A stretch of DNA of 35,253 bases. Origin: Oscillospiraceae bacterium (GTDB taxonomy: Bacteria > Bacillota > Clostridia > Oscillospirales > Oscillospiraceae). The translations under genes and the position numbers were made by a program. Position 1 is the first letter of the stretch, and each line of letters opens with the position of its first letter. The notes beneath the pieces were generated by a model, which saw nothing but the letters and a program-made list of their open reading frames with translations, made no database searches and had not been told where the DNA came from. Below, piece by piece: positions 8,186 through 17,810 of this stretch. The DNA is taken from contig JAHHSH010000010.1 in NCBI GenBank assembly GCA_020025345.1, positions 1-35,253 of the forward strand, given 5' to 3'.

Positions 8186-8191
8186 ATACGT

Positions 8192-8824
8192 TTACTTCTC
8201 CAATACACTTAAGATCGCCTGTGTCGTACCCTCCACAGTGGACTGGTCCTCCACAGTTTTCAGAATCCCACGGGCCTCGTAAAAACCCTTCAGGGGCTCT
8301 GTCTCTTTATGATAAACCGCCAAACGGTCACGGACCGTATCGGGGTCATCATCCTTACGCTGTACTAACTTACCGCCGCAGGCATCGCACACACCCTCTA
8401 CCTTGGGAGGGATGTTCACGATATGATAGCTGCAGCCGCAAGACTCGCACACACGTCTGCCGCCCATACGCTCAACGATCTTCTCGTCGGCGATCTCAAT
8501 GGCGACTACGGCGTCGAAGCTGATACCGGCTTTTTCCAAGGCCTCAGCCTGAGCGATCGTGCGGGGCACGCCGTCAAGGATAAAGCCATTGGCACAATCG
8601 GCGTCCTGCAGGCGCTCAGTGATCACACCGATGATCACCTCATCGGGAACCAATCGACCACTGTCCATGTACTCTTTGGCTTTCAGACCAATGGGGGTAC
8701 CGTTCTTGACAGCCGCTCGCAAGATATTACCAGTAGAAATCGTGGGAATATCCAGCTTCTTCTTGATAATTTCTGCCTGGGTACCCTTACCGGCACCCGG
8801 AGCACCTAAAAGGATCAGTTTCAT
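8192..8824 (-). CDS. adk: Adenylate kinase
   Basis: Adk interconverts ATP, ADP and AMP. The 210-residue product has the P-loop GAPGAGKGTQ and the AMP-binding segment STGNILRAAVKNGTPIG. FILDGVPRT and the long-form LID follow; the LID carries a zinc site (CESCGC and CDACGGK). The tetracysteine LID is typical of Gram-positive adenylate kinases. GAGG lies 7 nt before the ATG. It starts 13 nt after the secY stop. Confidence 0.97.
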   Translation of the reverse strand: MKLILLGAPGAGKGTQAEIIKKKLDIPTISTGNILRAAVKNGTPIGLKAKEYMDSGRLVPDEVIIGVITERLQDADCANGFILDGVPRTIAQAEALEKAGISFDAVVAIEIADEKIVERMGGRRVCESCGCSYHIVNIPPKVEGVCDACGGKLVQRKDDDPDTVRDRLAVYHKETEPLKGFYEARGILKTVEDQSTVEGTTQAILSVLEK

Positions 8825-8837
8825 TTCATTACCTCGA

Positions 8838-10121
8838 TTATTCCAGGAAGCCCTTATACTGACGCATCAGCATCTGGGATTCCAATGCCTGGACAGTCTC
8901 CAGTGCCACACCGACAACGATGATAACAGAGGTGCCGCCGATGGACAGAGCGGGATTGCCGACGATCTTACCGATGAGCAGGGGCAGGATTGCCACGATG
9001 CCCAGATAGATCGCGCCAAACAGTGTTACCTTATTGAGAACCTTCTTGATGAAGTCTGCGGTAGGCTTACCGGGGCGGAAGCCGGGGATAAAGCCACCAT
9101 TCTTCTTCAAGTTGTTGGAAATCTCAACGGGGTTGAACTGAATCGTAGAGTAGAAGTAGCTAAAGCCGATGATCATCAGGAAATAGAAGATCATGTAGAG
9201 CACCGACTTGGTGTCGATGGCCTGCAGGAAACTATACCAGAATGTACCCTCCTTGGGAGCCTTCATGAAGGCTGCGATGGTGGAGGGGATCATGGCGATA
9301 GACTGTGCAAAGATGACGGGCAGAACGCCGGACATATTCACCTTCATGGGGAGGGTGGAAGACTGGCCGCCGTACATCTTACGACCTACCTGACGCTTAG
9401 CATACTGTACGGGAATCCGGCGCTCAGCATTGTTCACGAAAGTGACCAGTACGATGAGAGCCAGGATACCAACCACGATCAGCAGAGCCATCCACCAAGC
9501 CAGCTTGCCTGCGGCAATCGAGCTATACATAGTGGACACCATGCTGGGAACGCGGGAAAGGATGCCTGCAAACAGGATCATGGAGATACCGTTGCCGACA
9601 CCGAATTCGGTAATCTGCTCACCCATCCACATAACGAAGGAGGAGCCAGCCACGAAAGACACGATAATGACCAGTGCAACCCAGATGGACTGCTGGTTCA
9701 AGATACCGTAGTTTCTCATCAGCATGTAATAGCCCCAGCCCTGCAGCACGGCAATGCCGATCGTGGTGTAGCGGGTGATGCTCTGGATCTTCTTCTTGCC
9801 CTCTTCGCCGCCATCACGGGCCATCCGCTCCAGTGCAGGAATTGCAATGGTCAGCAGCTGGATGATGATGGAGCTGTTGATATAGGGCTGTACGCCCAGA
9901 GCAAAGATGGTAGCCTGCGCGAAAGCGCCGCCGGACATCACGTTATAGAGGCCAAGCACGGTAGTGCTCAGCTGATCCAGATACGTTTCCAATGCGACCA
10001 CGTTCACATAGGGAACGGGAATCGCATTACCAATACGGAAAATGAGAAGGATCAGAGCGGTGAAGATGATTTTCTTGCGAAGTTCGGGAATACCCCAAGC
10101 TTTACGAATCGTCTGAATCAC
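8838..10121 (-). CDS. secY: Preprotein translocase subunit SecY
   Basis: SecY is the ten-helix pore of the protein-export channel. The 427-residue product shows the first helix (IIFTALILLIFRIGNAIPVPYVN), the plug region with YNVMSGGAFAQATIFALGVQPYI, the cytosolic loop AERRIPVQYAKRQVG and the C-terminal LESQMLMRQYKGFLE. The start is a GTG at 10121, set by GAGGTGAT 5 nt upstream, 1 nt beyond the rplO stop; this suggests translational coupling. SecG is encoded at 1696-1938. Confidence 0.97.
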   Translation of the reverse strand: MIQTIRKAWGIPELRKKIIFTALILLIFRIGNAIPVPYVNVVALETYLDQLSTTVLGLYNVMSGGAFAQATIFALGVQPYINSSIIIQLLTIAIPALERMARDGGEEGKKKIQSITRYTTIGIAVLQGWGYYMLMRNYGILNQQSIWVALVIIVSFVAGSSFVMWMGEQITEFGVGNGISMILFAGILSRVPSMVSTMYSSIAAGKLAWWMALLIVVGILALIVLVTFVNNAERRIPVQYAKRQVGRKMYGGQSSTLPMKVNMSGVLPVIFAQSIAMIPSTIAAFMKAPKEGTFWYSFLQAIDTKSVLYMIFYFLMIIGFSYFYSTIQFNPVEISNNLKKNGGFIPGFRPGKPTADFIKKVLNKVTLFGAIYLGIVAILPLLIGKIVGNPALSIGGTSVIIVVGVALETVQALESQMLMRQYKGFLE

Positions 10122-10122
10122 C

Positions 10123-10563
10123 TTAGATCACCTCTGCCTTTCCACCAGCTGCTTCGATAGCTTCCTTAGCAGCCTGGGAGAAAGCAGCGGCCTGTACGGT
10201 CACCTTCTTGGTCACGTTGCCGTTGCCAAGAACTTTGTAGCCATACTCACACTTGCTCAGGATACCCTTAGCCAGCAGAGCCTCTGCGGTGACGGTCTCG
10301 CCATCCTCAAAACGATTGAGGGCGGACAGGTTGATGATTTCCAGGGGTTTTGCAAAAATGTTGTTGAAACCGCGCTTGGGGATGCGGCGTGCCAGAGGCA
10401 TCTGGCCGCCTTCGAAGCCAATGCGGGTGCTGCCGCCGCTACGGGCGTGCTGACCCTTATGGCCGCGACCTGCGGTCTTACCATTGCCGGAGCCGTGACC
10501 GCGGCCCTTGCGGTAGGCTTCCTTGGTGGAGCCAACTGCGGGAGACAGTTCATTCAGTTTCAT
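10123..10563 (-). CDS. rplO: 50S ribosomal protein L15
   Basis: The 146-residue product has the glycine- and basic-rich N-terminal extension ([46 protein letters not shown]) that threads into the 23S core, followed by a globular domain. GGAGG precedes the ATG. It lies between rpmD and secY as in the standard spc order. Confidence 0.97.
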   Translation of the reverse strand: MKLNELSPAVGSTKEAYRKGRGHGSGNGKTAGRGHKGQHARSGGSTRIGFEGGQMPLARRIPKRGFNNIFAKPLEIINLSALNRFEDGETVTAEALLAKGILSKCEYGYKVLGNGNVTKKVTVQAAAFSQAAKEAIEAAGGKAEVI

Positions 10564-10577
10564 TCTCTCGCACCTCC

Positions 10578-10760
10578 TTATTCTACTTCGGTGACCTGGA
10601 GCAGATAGCCGATCTTAGCGATCTTGCCCTGGGTCTGAGCGTTGTTGGGCTGCACGGTGACATCACCGATCTTACGCAGGCCCATGGACTTGGCAGTTGC
10701 GATATGCTTCTCCAGTCTGCCGTTAAGGCTCTTGACGAGCTTGATGTTCAGATTTGCCAT
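10578..10760 (-). CDS. rpmD: 50S ribosomal protein L30
   Basis: This 60-residue protein matches L30 throughout ([50 protein letters not shown]). AAGGAGG precedes the ATG. It lies between rpsE and rplO with 15-nt gaps. Confidence 0.96.
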   Translation of the reverse strand: MANLNIKLVKSLNGRLEKHIATAKSMGLRKIGDVTVQPNNAQTQGKIAKIGYLLQVTEVE

Positions 10761-10775
10761 TTTCGCCAGCCCTCC

Positions 10776-11276
10776 TTAACCAACAATCTCTTCCACGCTC
10801 TTGCCGCGGACGCGAGCAACCTCTTCCGGGGTGCGCAGAGACTTCAAACCTTCGAAGGTAGCAGCCACCACATTGACAGCGGTGTTGGAACGCATGCACT
10901 TGGTACGGATATCCTTGATACCTGCGGCTTCCATGATGATACGCACGGGGCCGCCGGCGATAACGCCGGTACCGGGGGCTGCGGGCTTCATCAGCACGCG
11001 GCCTGCGCCAGCCTCACCGATCACCTCGTGGGGGATGGTGCTGCCGGACAGGGACACGGTGATCATGTTCTTCTTGGCATCCTCAATACCCTTGCGGATA
11101 GCCTCAGGAACTTCAGCGGCCTTGCCCATGCCGAAACCGACACGGCCCTTGCCGTCGCCAACCACCATCAGAGCGGAGAACTTCATGACGCGGCCGCCCT
11201 TAACCGTCTTGGATACACGGTTGGTATATACAACTTTTTCGATGAACTCGCTGGGTTCTCTTTCAAATCTTGCCAT
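10776..11276 (-). CDS. rpsE: 30S ribosomal protein S5
   Basis: S5 shapes the mRNA entry side and translational fidelity. The 166-residue product has the double-stranded-RNA-binding-like N domain ([41 protein letters not shown]) and the C domain ([30 protein letters not shown]). GGAGG lies 11 nt before the ATG. Confidence 0.97.
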   Translation of the reverse strand: MARFEREPSEFIEKVVYTNRVSKTVKGGRVMKFSALMVVGDGKGRVGFGMGKAAEVPEAIRKGIEDAKKNMITVSLSGSTIPHEVIGEAGAGRVLMKPAAPGTGVIAGGPVRIIMEAAGIKDIRTKCMRSNTAVNVVAATFEGLKSLRTPEEVARVRGKSVEEIVG

Positions 11277-11296
11277 TTGTCAGTGTTCCTCCTCTC

Positions 11297-11656
11297 TTAG
11301 AATTCCAGGCCGCCCTCACGGGCGCCTTCGGCCAGCTCAGCTACGCGGCCGTGGTACACATAACCGCCGCGGTCAAACACCACGGTGTCGATGCCCTTGG
11401 CCTTGCAGCGCTCGGCAACCAGCTTACCTACAGCACGAGCTGCAGCCTTATTGCCGCCGTTGCCCTCGATCTCCTTATCCAGAGAGGAAGCGGAAACCAG
11501 GGTGTTGCCGGCCACATCATCGATGACCTGGGCGTAGATGTTCTTCTCGCTGCGGAATACATTCAAACGGGGACGCTCGGGAGTGCCGGACAGCTTGGCA
11601 CGGACTCTCTTATGACGCTTCAGGCGCTGAGCGTTCGTATCGGGTCTTTTAATCAT
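11297..11656 (-). CDS. rplR: 50S ribosomal protein L18
   Basis: L18 binds 5S rRNA. The 119-residue product has the basic N-terminus ([20 protein letters not shown]), [14 protein letters not shown] and the closing [25 protein letters not shown] precedes the ATG. It lies between rplF and rpsE. Confidence 0.97.
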   Translation of the reverse strand: MIKRPDTNAQRLKRHKRVRAKLSGTPERPRLNVFRSEKNIYAQVIDDVAGNTLVSASSLDKEIEGNGGNKAAARAVGKLVAERCKAKGIDTVVFDRGGYVYHGRVAELAEGAREGGLEF

Positions 11657-11670
11657 ATCGGCACACCTCC

Positions 11671-12216
11671 TTACTTCTTAGCGCCAGTCTTACCAACCTT
11701 GCGGCGGATGACTTCATCAACATACTTAATGCCCTTACCCTTATAAGGCTCAGGGGGACGCTTCTCGCGGACCTCGGCCGCAAACTGGCCGACCATCTGC
11801 TTGTCAGTACCGGAGATGACGATCTTGTTAGGACCGGGGACATCGATAGTGATGCCATCCACCTCGGGAACGATGACCTGGTGAGAGAAACCGATGTTCA
11901 TCACCAGATTCTTGCCCTCCTTGGCAACACGGAAACCAACACCGTTAACATCCAGTTCCTTCTTGAAACCCTCGTTAACGCCGATAATCATGTTGTTCAG
12001 CAGAGCGCGGGTCATACCGTGCAGAGCACGGTGCTCCTTGTCGTCGCTGGGACGCTTGACCAGGATGGTGTTGCCCTCCTGCTCGATCAGCATCTCAGGA
12101 TGCAGGTTCTTCACCAGAGTGCCCTTGGGGCCCTTGACGGTAACCACGTTGCCGGCGGCCACATTGACCTCAACACCGGCAGGAACGGTAATGGGCATTC
12201 TACCAATTCTAGACAT
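11671..12216 (-). CDS. rplF: 50S ribosomal protein L6
   Basis: The 181-residue product has two duplicated L6 domains. It opens with [17 protein letters not shown] and ends with the signature [27 protein letters not shown] segment (about residues 150-175), followed by TGAKK. AAGGAGG precedes the ATG. It lies between rpsH and rplR. Confidence 0.97.
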   Translation of the reverse strand: MSRIGRMPITVPAGVEVNVAAGNVVTVKGPKGTLVKNLHPEMLIEQEGNTILVKRPSDDKEHRALHGMTRALLNNMIIGVNEGFKKELDVNGVGFRVAKEGKNLVMNIGFSHQVIVPEVDGITIDVPGPNKIVISGTDKQMVGQFAAEVREKRPPEPYKGKGIKYVDEVIRRKVGKTGAKK

Positions 12217-12231
12217 TGTTCAATACCCTCC

Positions 12232-12630
12232 TTACCACACGAATGCCAGGACTTCGCCACCGACGTGAGCTGCACGAGCAGCCTTATCGGTCATGACGCC
12301 CTTGGACGTAGAGATGATTGCGATGCCGAGACCACGCAGCACGCGGGGCAGCTCGTCAGCGCCAACATAGACGCGCAGGCCGGGCTTGGACACGCGGCGC
12401 AGGCCGGAGATGACCTTCTCCTTGCCGGCATTGTACTTCAGGGTGATGTGGATCATACCCTGGGGGCCGTCGTCCAGCACCTGGAAGGACTTGATATAGC
12501 CCTCGTCCAGCAGGATCTGAGCAATGCTCTTCTTCATGTTGGAAGCGGGAACGTCGACGGTCTCATGCTTTGCATTGTTTGCGTTGCGGATACGGGTCAG
12601 CATATCAGCAACAGGGTCAGTGATGTGCAT
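12232..12630 (-). CDS. rpsH: 30S ribosomal protein S8
   Basis: S8 binds helix 21 of 16S rRNA and is the autogenous repressor of the spc operon in E. coli. The 132-residue product shows [18 protein letters not shown], the central [19 protein letters not shown] and the C-terminal [20 protein letters not shown], ending in FVW. GGAGG lies 8 nt before the ATG. The 185 nt upstream, before the start and after the rpsZ stop, are non-coding and strongly structured. Confidence 0.97.
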   Translation of the reverse strand: MHITDPVADMLTRIRNANNAKHETVDVPASNMKKSIAQILLDEGYIKSFQVLDDGPQGMIHITLKYNAGKEKVISGLRRVSKPGLRVYVGADELPRVLRGLGIAIISTSKGVMTDKAARAAHVGGEVLAFVW

Positions 12631-12655
12631 TTAGATATCCTCCTAATTTAGAGTT

Positions 12656-12807
12656 ACGGTCGTTTGACCGTTGAGGCAGCGAGGTATCACTGATAATTTA
12701 CTGCACCGTCCGTCGGGTCGGTGTCTAATTACCAGTGACCTTTCGCCATCCTTTTATACACAGGAGCTTTGGCCCCTACTGTATCGTACTTGTGACCCTT
12801 ACGGGTC
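12656..12807 (-). promoter_or_regulatory. Structured intergenic RNA before rpsH, candidate cis-regulator
   Basis: The 185-nt gap between rpsZ and rpsH contains four hairpins in the mRNA direction. First is GACCC-GTAA-GGGTC (12794-12807) with a GNRA loop. Second is a two-part stem (12756-12784, AGGGGC/GCTCCT with a CAAA loop inside ATACA/TGTAT). Third is a 60-nt composite stem (12682-12741): CACTGGTAATT pairs with AATTATCAGTG over 11 bp, a CACCG/CGGTG hairpin caps it, and an AGGT/ACCT base sits below an asymmetric AU bulge. Fourth is ACGGTC/GACCGT (12656-12671). None has a U-run. Neighbouring gaps in the operon are about 15 nt, so this insertion is exceptional. A translational operator, perhaps for S8, is inference. 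Confidence 0.65.
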
Positions 12808-12815
12808 GGGGTGAT

Positions 12816-13001
12816 TTACCAGGAAGCCTTGCGGACACCGGGGATCTCGCCCTTGTAAGCCAGAGTGCGGAAGCACACACGGCACACGCCATAGTCACGC
12901 AGGTAAGCGTGGGGACGGCCGCAGAGCTTGCAGCGGTTGTACTTACGGGTGGAGAACTTAGCGGGAGCCTGCTGCTTCAGAATCATAGACTTCTTTGCCA
13001 T
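12816..13001 (-). CDS. rpsZ: 30S ribosomal protein S14, zinc-binding type Z
   Basis: The 61-residue short form of S14 carries a zinc knuckle ([20 protein letters not shown]) and ends [12 protein letters not shown]. The start at 13001 (MAKKSM) is set by AAGGAG 7 nt upstream; a 12-residue upstream extension would overlap the end of rplE. This is the zinc-dependent type common in Firmicutes. The gap downstream to rpsH is unusually long and structured. Confidence 0.96.
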   Translation of the reverse strand: MAKKSMILKQQAPAKFSTRKYNRCKLCGRPHAYLRDYGVCRVCFRTLAYKGEIPGVRKASW

Positions 13002-13017
13002 TGTTTTCTCCTTTTCC

Positions 13018-13557
13018 TTAGCGCTCGAAGGGAGCACCGACCAGGGTCAGCAGCTCGCGGGCTTCTTCATCGGTCTGAGCGGTGGTGCAGATGACCACGT
13101 CCATACCACGGATCTTGTCGATCTTATCGTAGTCGATTTCGGGGAAAATCAGCTGCTCCTTCAGGCCCAGAGCATAGTTGCCGCGGCCGTCGAAGGCGTT
13201 GGCGCTGATGCCACGGAAGTCACGAACACGGGGCAGAGCCACGTTGAACAGACGATCCAGGAACTCCCACATCTTCTCGCCGCGCAGGGTGACCTTTGCG
13301 CCGATGGGCATTTCCTCACGCAGCTTGAAGTTGGCGATGGACTTGCGAGCGCGGGTGATGATGGGCTTCTGGCCGGTGATCTTGGCCAGATCGCCAACCA
13401 CGTTCTCCAGAACCTTGGAATTCTCACGAGCCTCGCCGCAGCCCACGTTCACGACAACCTTGTCGATCTTGGGGATCTGCATAACGCTCTTGTAGCCGAA
13501 CTTCTTAAAGAGAGCAGGAGCTACTTCCTCGGTATACTTTACTTTCAGTCTAGCCAT
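13018..13557 (-). CDS. rplE: 50S ribosomal protein L5
   Basis: L5 binds 5S rRNA and contacts the P-site tRNA. The 179-residue product has [21 protein letters not shown], the [18 protein letters not shown] segment, [21 protein letters not shown] and the C-terminal [26 protein letters not shown] precedes the ATG. Confidence 0.97.
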   Translation of the reverse strand: MARLKVKYTEEVAPALFKKFGYKSVMQIPKIDKVVVNVGCGEARENSKVLENVVGDLAKITGQKPIITRARKSIANFKLREEMPIGAKVTLRGEKMWEFLDRLFNVALPRVRDFRGISANAFDGRGNYALGLKEQLIFPEIDYDKIDKIRGMDVVICTTAQTDEEARELLTLVGAPFER

Positions 13558-13573
13558 GTTCTACTCTCCTTTC

Positions 13574-13888
13574 TTAAAGAGCGGCGCCGCACTTCTTGCA
13601 GATGCGGGTCTTCTTGCCGTCTTCGATCTTATAGGCAATACGAGTGCCCTTGCCGCACTTGGGGCAGACGACCTGCACCTTGCTGGCATACAAAGCAGCC
13701 TCGCGCTTGACGATGCCGCCCTCCTCGCCCTGACGGCGGGGCTTAACGTGGCAGGTCACCATGTTGACGCCTTCCACCACGACCTTGGCTTCGCTGGGGA
13801 TGGTGCCCAGCACCTTGCCCTGCTTGCCCTTGTCCTTGCCGGACAGAACGACGACAGTGTCGTTCTTCTTGATCTTCAGATTATTCAT
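13574..13888 (-). CDS. rplX: 50S ribosomal protein L24
   Basis: L24 initiates 50S assembly. The 104-residue product has an N-terminal KOW motif (LKIKKNDTVVVLSGKDKGKQ) and the NMVTCHVKPRRQGEEGGI segment. Its C-terminal part has four cysteines (CPKCGKGTRIAYKIEDGKKT, then CKKCG), the zinc-binding form seen in many Gram-positives. GGAGG precedes the ATG. Confidence 0.97.
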   Translation of the reverse strand: MNNLKIKKNDTVVVLSGKDKGKQGKVLGTIPSEAKVVVEGVNMVTCHVKPRRQGEEGGIVKREAALYASKVQVVCPKCGKGTRIAYKIEDGKKTRICKKCGAAL

Positions 13889-13903
13889 TTCTCCGGCCCT
13901 CCA

Positions 13904-14272
13904 TTAAATAACTTCGGGAGCCAGGGACAGGATCTTCATGAAATCCTTGTCGCGCAGCTCACGAGCAACGGGCCCAAAGATACGGGTACCTCTGGGGTTG
14001 TGGTCATCCTTGATTAGAACGGCAGCGTTGTCGTCGAAACGAACATAGGTGCCGTCTGCACGGCGGACGCCCTTGGCGCTGCGGACGATAACGGCCTTAA
14101 CCACTTCGCCCTTCTTCACCTGGCCGCCGGGAGCGGACTTACGCACGGAAGCCACGATCACATCACCGATGTTACCGTACTTGCGGCTGGAACCGCCCAG
14201 AACGCGGATGCACTTAATTTCCTTGGCGCCGGTATTATCGGCAACCTTCAGATAAGACTCTTGCTGAATCAT
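13904..14272 (-). CDS. rplN: 50S ribosomal protein L14
   Basis: The 122-residue product matches L14 throughout ([69 protein letters not shown]). GGAGG precedes the ATG. It lies between rpsQ and rplX. Confidence 0.98.
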   Translation of the reverse strand: MIQQESYLKVADNTGAKEIKCIRVLGGSSRKYGNIGDVIVASVRKSAPGGQVKKGEVVKAVIVRSAKGVRRADGTYVRFDDNAAVLIKDDHNPRGTRIFGPVARELRDKDFMKILSLAPEVI

Positions 14273-14287
14273 ACTTGCGGCACCTCC

Positions 14288-14551
14288 TTACTTAGCCTTT
14301 TCAATGATCTCGACCACGCGCCATCTCTTGTCCTTGGACAGGGGGCGGGTCTCCATGACCTTGACGACATCGCCGATGCCGCAGGTGTTCTGCTCGTCGT
14401 GTGCCTTCAGCTTGTAGGTACGGCCGACAATCTTCTTATACAGAGGATGAGCGACACGGTCCTCAATGGCCACGACCACGGTCTTGTCCATCTTGTCGGA
14501 CACGACCTTACCCACTCTGGTCTTGCGGGAGGAAATTCTCTTCTCTTCCAT
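14288..14551 (-). CDS. rpsQ: 30S ribosomal protein S17
   Basis: The 87-residue product shows [39 protein letters not shown] and [18 protein letters not shown]. The start at 14551 (MEEKRISS) has AGGAGG 9 nt upstream. An in-frame start at 14572 would overlap the end of rpmC, and its GGAGG would lie inside the coding region, so it was rejected. Confidence 0.95.
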   Translation of the reverse strand: MEEKRISSRKTRVGKVVSDKMDKTVVVAIEDRVAHPLYKKIVGRTYKLKAHDEQNTCGIGDVVKVMETRPLSKDKRWRVVEIIEKAK

Positions 14552-14552
14552 T

Positions 14553-14744
14553 TTAGTTCTCCTCCTTTTCACGGATAACGGTCTTTACGCGGGCAATATC
14601 ACGCTTGGTTTCAGCGATCTTGAGAGGATTGTCCAGCTGATTGGTTGCGTGCTGCATACGCAGGAAGAACAAATCCTTCTTCAGGGAGTCGAGCTTTTCA
14701 TTGAGCTGCTCAACGCTCATTGCACGTACTTCAGTTGCCTTCAT
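14553..14744 (-). CDS. rpmC: 50S ribosomal protein L29
   Basis: The 63-residue helical-hairpin product begins [18 protein letters not shown] and carries the family core [19 protein letters not shown] and [14 protein letters not shown]. The ATG at 14744 is preceded by AGGTGA at 6 nt; a GTG at 14753 would add only three residues and overlap rplP. It begins 1 nt after the rplP stop, which suggests coupling. Confidence 0.95.
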   Translation of the reverse strand: MKATEVRAMSVEQLNEKLDSLKKDLFFLRMQHATNQLDNPLKIAETKRDIARVKTVIREKEEN

Positions 14745-14745
14745 C

Positions 14746-15180
14746 TCATTCACCTACTTCCTGGGCTTCGAGATCCTCACGCTTGACGATCTTAGTCTTG
14801 ATGGGCAGCTTGTGGCTGGCCAGACGCAGAGCTTCGCGAGCGACCTCTTCGGAAACACCGGCGATCTCAAACATGACACGGCCGGGCTTAACTACTGCAA
14901 CCCAATACTCGGGGGAACCCTTACCGGAACCCATGCGGGTCTCAGCGGGCTTCTCGGTGATGGGCTTATCGGGGAAGATCTTGATCCAGACCTTACCGCC
15001 ACGCTTGGTATAACGAGTCATGGCGATACGGGCGGCTTCGATCTGATTGCTGGTGATCCATGCGGGCTCAACAGCAACGAGGCCAAAATCACCGTAAGTG
15101 ACGGTGTTGCCTCTCATGGCCTTACCGGTGAGGCGGCCACGGTGTACTCTGCGGTACTTAACTCTCTTAGGCAGAAGCAT
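14746..15180 (-). CDS. rplP: 50S ribosomal protein L16
   Basis: L16 shapes the A-site tRNA region and peptidyl-transferase neighbourhood. The 144-residue product shows [59 protein letters not shown] and [20 protein letters not shown]. Its ATG overlaps the rpsC stop in a TAATG junction. GGAGG lies 9 nt upstream, inside rpsC. Confidence 0.97.
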   Translation of the reverse strand: MLLPKRVKYRRVHRGRLTGKAMRGNTVTYGDFGLVAVEPAWITSNQIEAARIAMTRYTKRGGKVWIKIFPDKPITEKPAETRMGSGKGSPEYWVAVVKPGRVMFEIAGVSEEVAREALRLASHKLPIKTKIVKREDLEAQEVGE

Positions 15181-16004
15181 TACTGAGCGCCTCCTTCTCT
15201 CTTATCTGCAGGCTTACGGAAACCGCCCTGACGGGGACCGCGGTCACGGTTGTAACCGTTCTGGCCATCGCGACGGAAACCACCACGACGATCGCCATCA
15301 CGGCGGCCGCGGCGCTCACGACGCTCCTGATAGGGCTTGCTGGTATCCAGGGTACGGGGGGTGGTACGCAGGGCCTGGCTCAGGATCTCGCCCTTGTACA
15401 CCCAGACCTTCACGCCGATGCGGCCGAAGGTGGTAGCAGCCTCTGCGAAGCCGTAGTCGATGTCGGCACGCAGGGTCTGCAGAGGAATGGTACCGTCGTG
15501 ATAGTGCTCGTTACCGGCAATCTCACGGCCGCCCAGACGACCGCTGCAGCTAACCTTGATGCCCTTGGCACCGCTGCGCATTGCGCGGCCCATGGCATTC
15601 TTCATAGCGCGGCGGTGGGAGATACGCTTCTCCAGCTGAGCAGCGATGTTCTCAGCCACCAGCTGAGCGTCCATATCGGGGTTACGAACCTCGACGATGT
15701 TCAGCTTCACGGTCTTGCCGATCAGCTTCTCAACGCTCTTGCGATACTCCTCGATCTGCACACCGCCCTTACCGATGACAACACCGGGACGGGCCACATG
15801 CAGGTAAATGGTAACAACTTCGTTGCTGCGCTCGATCTCGATCTTGGAGACGCCGGCAGCATACAGAAGCTTCTTCAGATAAACGCGGATCTTGTGGTCC
15901 TCGACCAACAGGTCGCCGACCTTCTCATTGCTGGCATACCAACGGGAATCCCAGTCTTTGATGACGCCCACGCGCATGCCGTGGGGATTAACTTTCTGTC
16001 CCAT
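15180..16004 (-). CDS. rpsC: 30S ribosomal protein S3 with an Arg/Gly-rich C-terminal extension
   Basis: S3 lines the mRNA entry channel. The 274-residue product has the [20 protein letters not shown] start, a KH domain ([20 protein letters not shown]) and the C-terminal S3 domain ([40 protein letters not shown]). After about residue 225 it carries roughly 50 residues of low-complexity Arg, Gly, Asp and Gln ([21 protein letters not shown], with repeated RRG, RDG and GGFR units), absent from short S3 proteins of about 220 residues. The stop overlaps the rplP start. Confidence 0.97.
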   Translation of the reverse strand: MGQKVNPHGMRVGVIKDWDSRWYASNEKVGDLLVEDHKIRVYLKKLLYAAGVSKIEIERSNEVVTIYLHVARPGVVIGKGGVQIEEYRKSVEKLIGKTVKLNIVEVRNPDMDAQLVAENIAAQLEKRISHRRAMKNAMGRAMRSGAKGIKVSCSGRLGGREIAGNEHYHDGTIPLQTLRADIDYGFAEAATTFGRIGVKVWVYKGEILSQALRTTPRTLDTSKPYQERRERRGRRDGDRRGGFRRDGQNGYNRDRGPRQGGFRKPADKREGGAQ

Positions 16005-16021
16005 AAAACTGTCTCCTCCCT

Positions 16022-16357
16022 TTAGTCTTTCTCAGCGACCGCCAGGGTCACGTGAGAAGTTCTCTTGTTAATGCGATAGGCACGGCCCTGGGCGCGGGGC
16101 ATCATTCTCTTCAGAATGGGGCCGGGGGTGGCGAACACCTCGCTGACTACCAGCTTCTCAACATCCATCTGGAAGTTGTTCTCAGCGTTAGCCACAGCGC
16201 TCTTCAAGAGCTTCATCAGGGGCTCAGAGGCAGCCTTGGGGGTCTGCATCAGAATTGCCATTGCGGTCTGCACATCCTTGCCGCGGATCAGATCGCAAAC
16301 GATCTGGATCTTGCGGGGAGAGATGCGGACATATCTCAAATAAGCTTTAGCTTCCAT
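16022..16357 (-). CDS. rplV: 50S ribosomal protein L22
   Basis: L22 lines the exit tunnel with its extended hairpin. The 111-residue product shows [20 protein letters not shown], the [10 protein letters not shown] segment and the tunnel loop with [20 protein letters not shown]. The ATG at 16357 is preferred. The upstream ATG at 16369 directly abuts GGAGG with no spacing, and the chosen start gives the usual family length. Confidence 0.95.
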   Translation of the reverse strand: MEAKAYLRYVRISPRKIQIVCDLIRGKDVQTAMAILMQTPKAASEPLMKLLKSAVANAENNFQMDVEKLVVSEVFATPGPILKRMMPRAQGRAYRINKRTSHVTLAVAEKD

Positions 16358-16377
16358 TGTATTCTGCATCCTCCTTC

Positions 16378-16641
16378 TTACTTAGACTTGGTGTGACCGC
16401 GGAAGGTACGAGTGGGAGCGAATTCGCCCAGCTTGTGACCAACCATGTCCTCCTGCACGTAGACAGGCACATGACGGCGGCCATCGTGAACTGCGATGGT
16501 GTGACCAACGAAAGAGGGGAAGATGGTGGAGCTGCGGCTCCAGGTCTTCAGCACGCTCTTCTCGCCGGTCTTGTTCATTTCTTCAACCCGCTTGATGAGC
16601 TCAGGGGCAACATACGGGCCTTTTTTAACAGATCTGCTCAT
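16378..16641 (-). CDS. rpsS: 30S ribosomal protein S19
   Basis: S19 is in the 30S head near S13. The 87-residue product matches throughout ([59 protein letters not shown]). GGAGG precedes the ATG. It lies between rplB and rplV. Confidence 0.97.
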   Translation of the reverse strand: MSRSVKKGPYVAPELIKRVEEMNKTGEKSVLKTWSRSSTIFPSFVGHTIAVHDGRRHVPVYVQEDMVGHKLGEFAPTRTFRGHTKSK

Positions 16642-16655
16642 ATTAACTTGCCTCC

Positions 16656-17492
16656 TTACTTCTCATTACGACGCTTGACAATAAACTTGTCAGTCTGGTT
16701 CTTCTTCTTACGAGTCTTGTAACCCAGAGCCGGCTTACCCCAGGGGGTAACAGGGCCGGGACGACCAACGGGGCTCTTGCCCTCACCACCGCCGTGGGGG
16801 TGATCGCAGGGGTTCATGACGCTACCGCGAACGGCAGGACGCCAACCCATGTGACGCTTACGGCCAGCCTTACCAAGCTGGATGTTCTCGTGCTCGATGT
16901 TGCCGACCTGACCGATGCAGGCCTTGCAGTTAACACGGATGATGCGAACCTCGCCGGAAGGCATACGGATCTGGGCCTTCTCGCCCTCCTTAGCCATCAG
17001 CTGAGCGAAAGCACCAGCGGAACGAACCAGCTGAGCGCCCTTGCCGGGATGCATCTCAATGTTGTGGATAATGGTACCAACAGGAATGTTGGCCAGGGGC
17101 AGGCAGTTACCGGGCTTGATATCGGCAGCTGCGGAGGACAGGACCTTATCGCCTGCCTTCAGGCCGACGGGAGCGATGATGTAACGCTTCTCGCCGTCCT
17201 CATACTGCACCAGAGCGATGTTAGCGCTGCGGTTGGGGTCGTACTCCAGACGCAGCACGGTGGCGCTCATGTCCATCTTGTCACGCTTGAAGTCGATGAT
17301 ACGATACTTGCGCTTCTCGCCGCCGCCGCGATGGCGAACGGTGATGCGGCCATAGCTGTTACGACCAGCGTTCTTCTTCAGAACCTCTACCAGGCTGGCT
17401 TCGGGCTTAGCATGCTTATCGATGCCGTCAAAGCCAGAAACGGTCATGTGTCTGCGGGAAGGGGTGGTCGGCTTAAAAGTTTTAATAGACAT
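16656..17492 (-). CDS. rplB: 50S ribosomal protein L2
   Basis: L2 is a primary 23S-binding protein needed for subunit joining and peptidyl transfer. The 278-residue product shows the [20 protein letters not shown] core, the OB and SH3-like domains and the highly conserved C-terminal [19 protein letters not shown] with the essential His. AAGGAG precedes the ATG. Confidence 0.98.
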   Translation of the reverse strand: MSIKTFKPTTPSRRHMTVSGFDGIDKHAKPEASLVEVLKKNAGRNSYGRITVRHRGGGEKRKYRIIDFKRDKMDMSATVLRLEYDPNRSANIALVQYEDGEKRYIIAPVGLKAGDKVLSSAAADIKPGNCLPLANIPVGTIIHNIEMHPGKGAQLVRSAGAFAQLMAKEGEKAQIRMPSGEVRIIRVNCKACIGQVGNIEHENIQLGKAGRKRHMGWRPAVRGSVMNPCDHPHGGGEGKSPVGRPGPVTPWGKPALGYKTRKKKNQTDKFIVKRRNEK

Positions 17493-17513
17493 TCTCTTAC
17501 ACTCCTTCCGTTA

Positions 17514-17810
17514 TTAGACCATGCCTTCGAAGAATTCGATGGTCTTGGAATCCTCAGTCAGCTGGACATAAGCCTTCTTCCAGCTCTTGCGGCGGCCGGG
17601 ACGAGCAGCGCCCATGCGCTTCATCTTGCCATCATAATTGATGGTGTTGACCTTGGCCACCTTTACGCCAAAGATTTCCTCAATGGCGTTCTTAATTTCA
17701 ACCTTACCGGCGGTAGGAGCAACCTCGAAGACGTACTTCTTCTCAGCGGTAGCAGCCATGGAACGCTCGGTGATGATGGGACGGATAATGATGCCGTAAA
17801 CGTTAGCCAT
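17514..17810 (-). CDS. rplW: 50S ribosomal protein L23
   Basis: L23 sits at the exit tunnel and docks trigger factor and SRP. The 98-residue product shows IIRPIITERSMAATAEKKYV, AIEEIFGVKVAKVNTINYDG and the basic loop RMGAARPGRRKSWKKAYVQL. Its ATG overlaps the rplD stop in a TAATG junction. GGAGG precedes it. Confidence 0.97.
   Translation of the reverse strand: MANVYGIIIRPIITERSMAATAEKKYVFEVAPTAGKVEIKNAIEEIFGVKVAKVNTINYDGKMKRMGAARPGRRKSWKKAYVQLTEDSKTIEFFEGMV

Noticed and set aside
8559..10160. A 533-codon plus-strand frame opposite secY, and similar long plus-strand frames opposite ribosomal genes and rny
   Set aside because: These are shadow frames caused by the codon bias of highly expressed minus-strand genes. 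They have no ribosome sites and carry His/Leu/Gly-rich nonsense composition.
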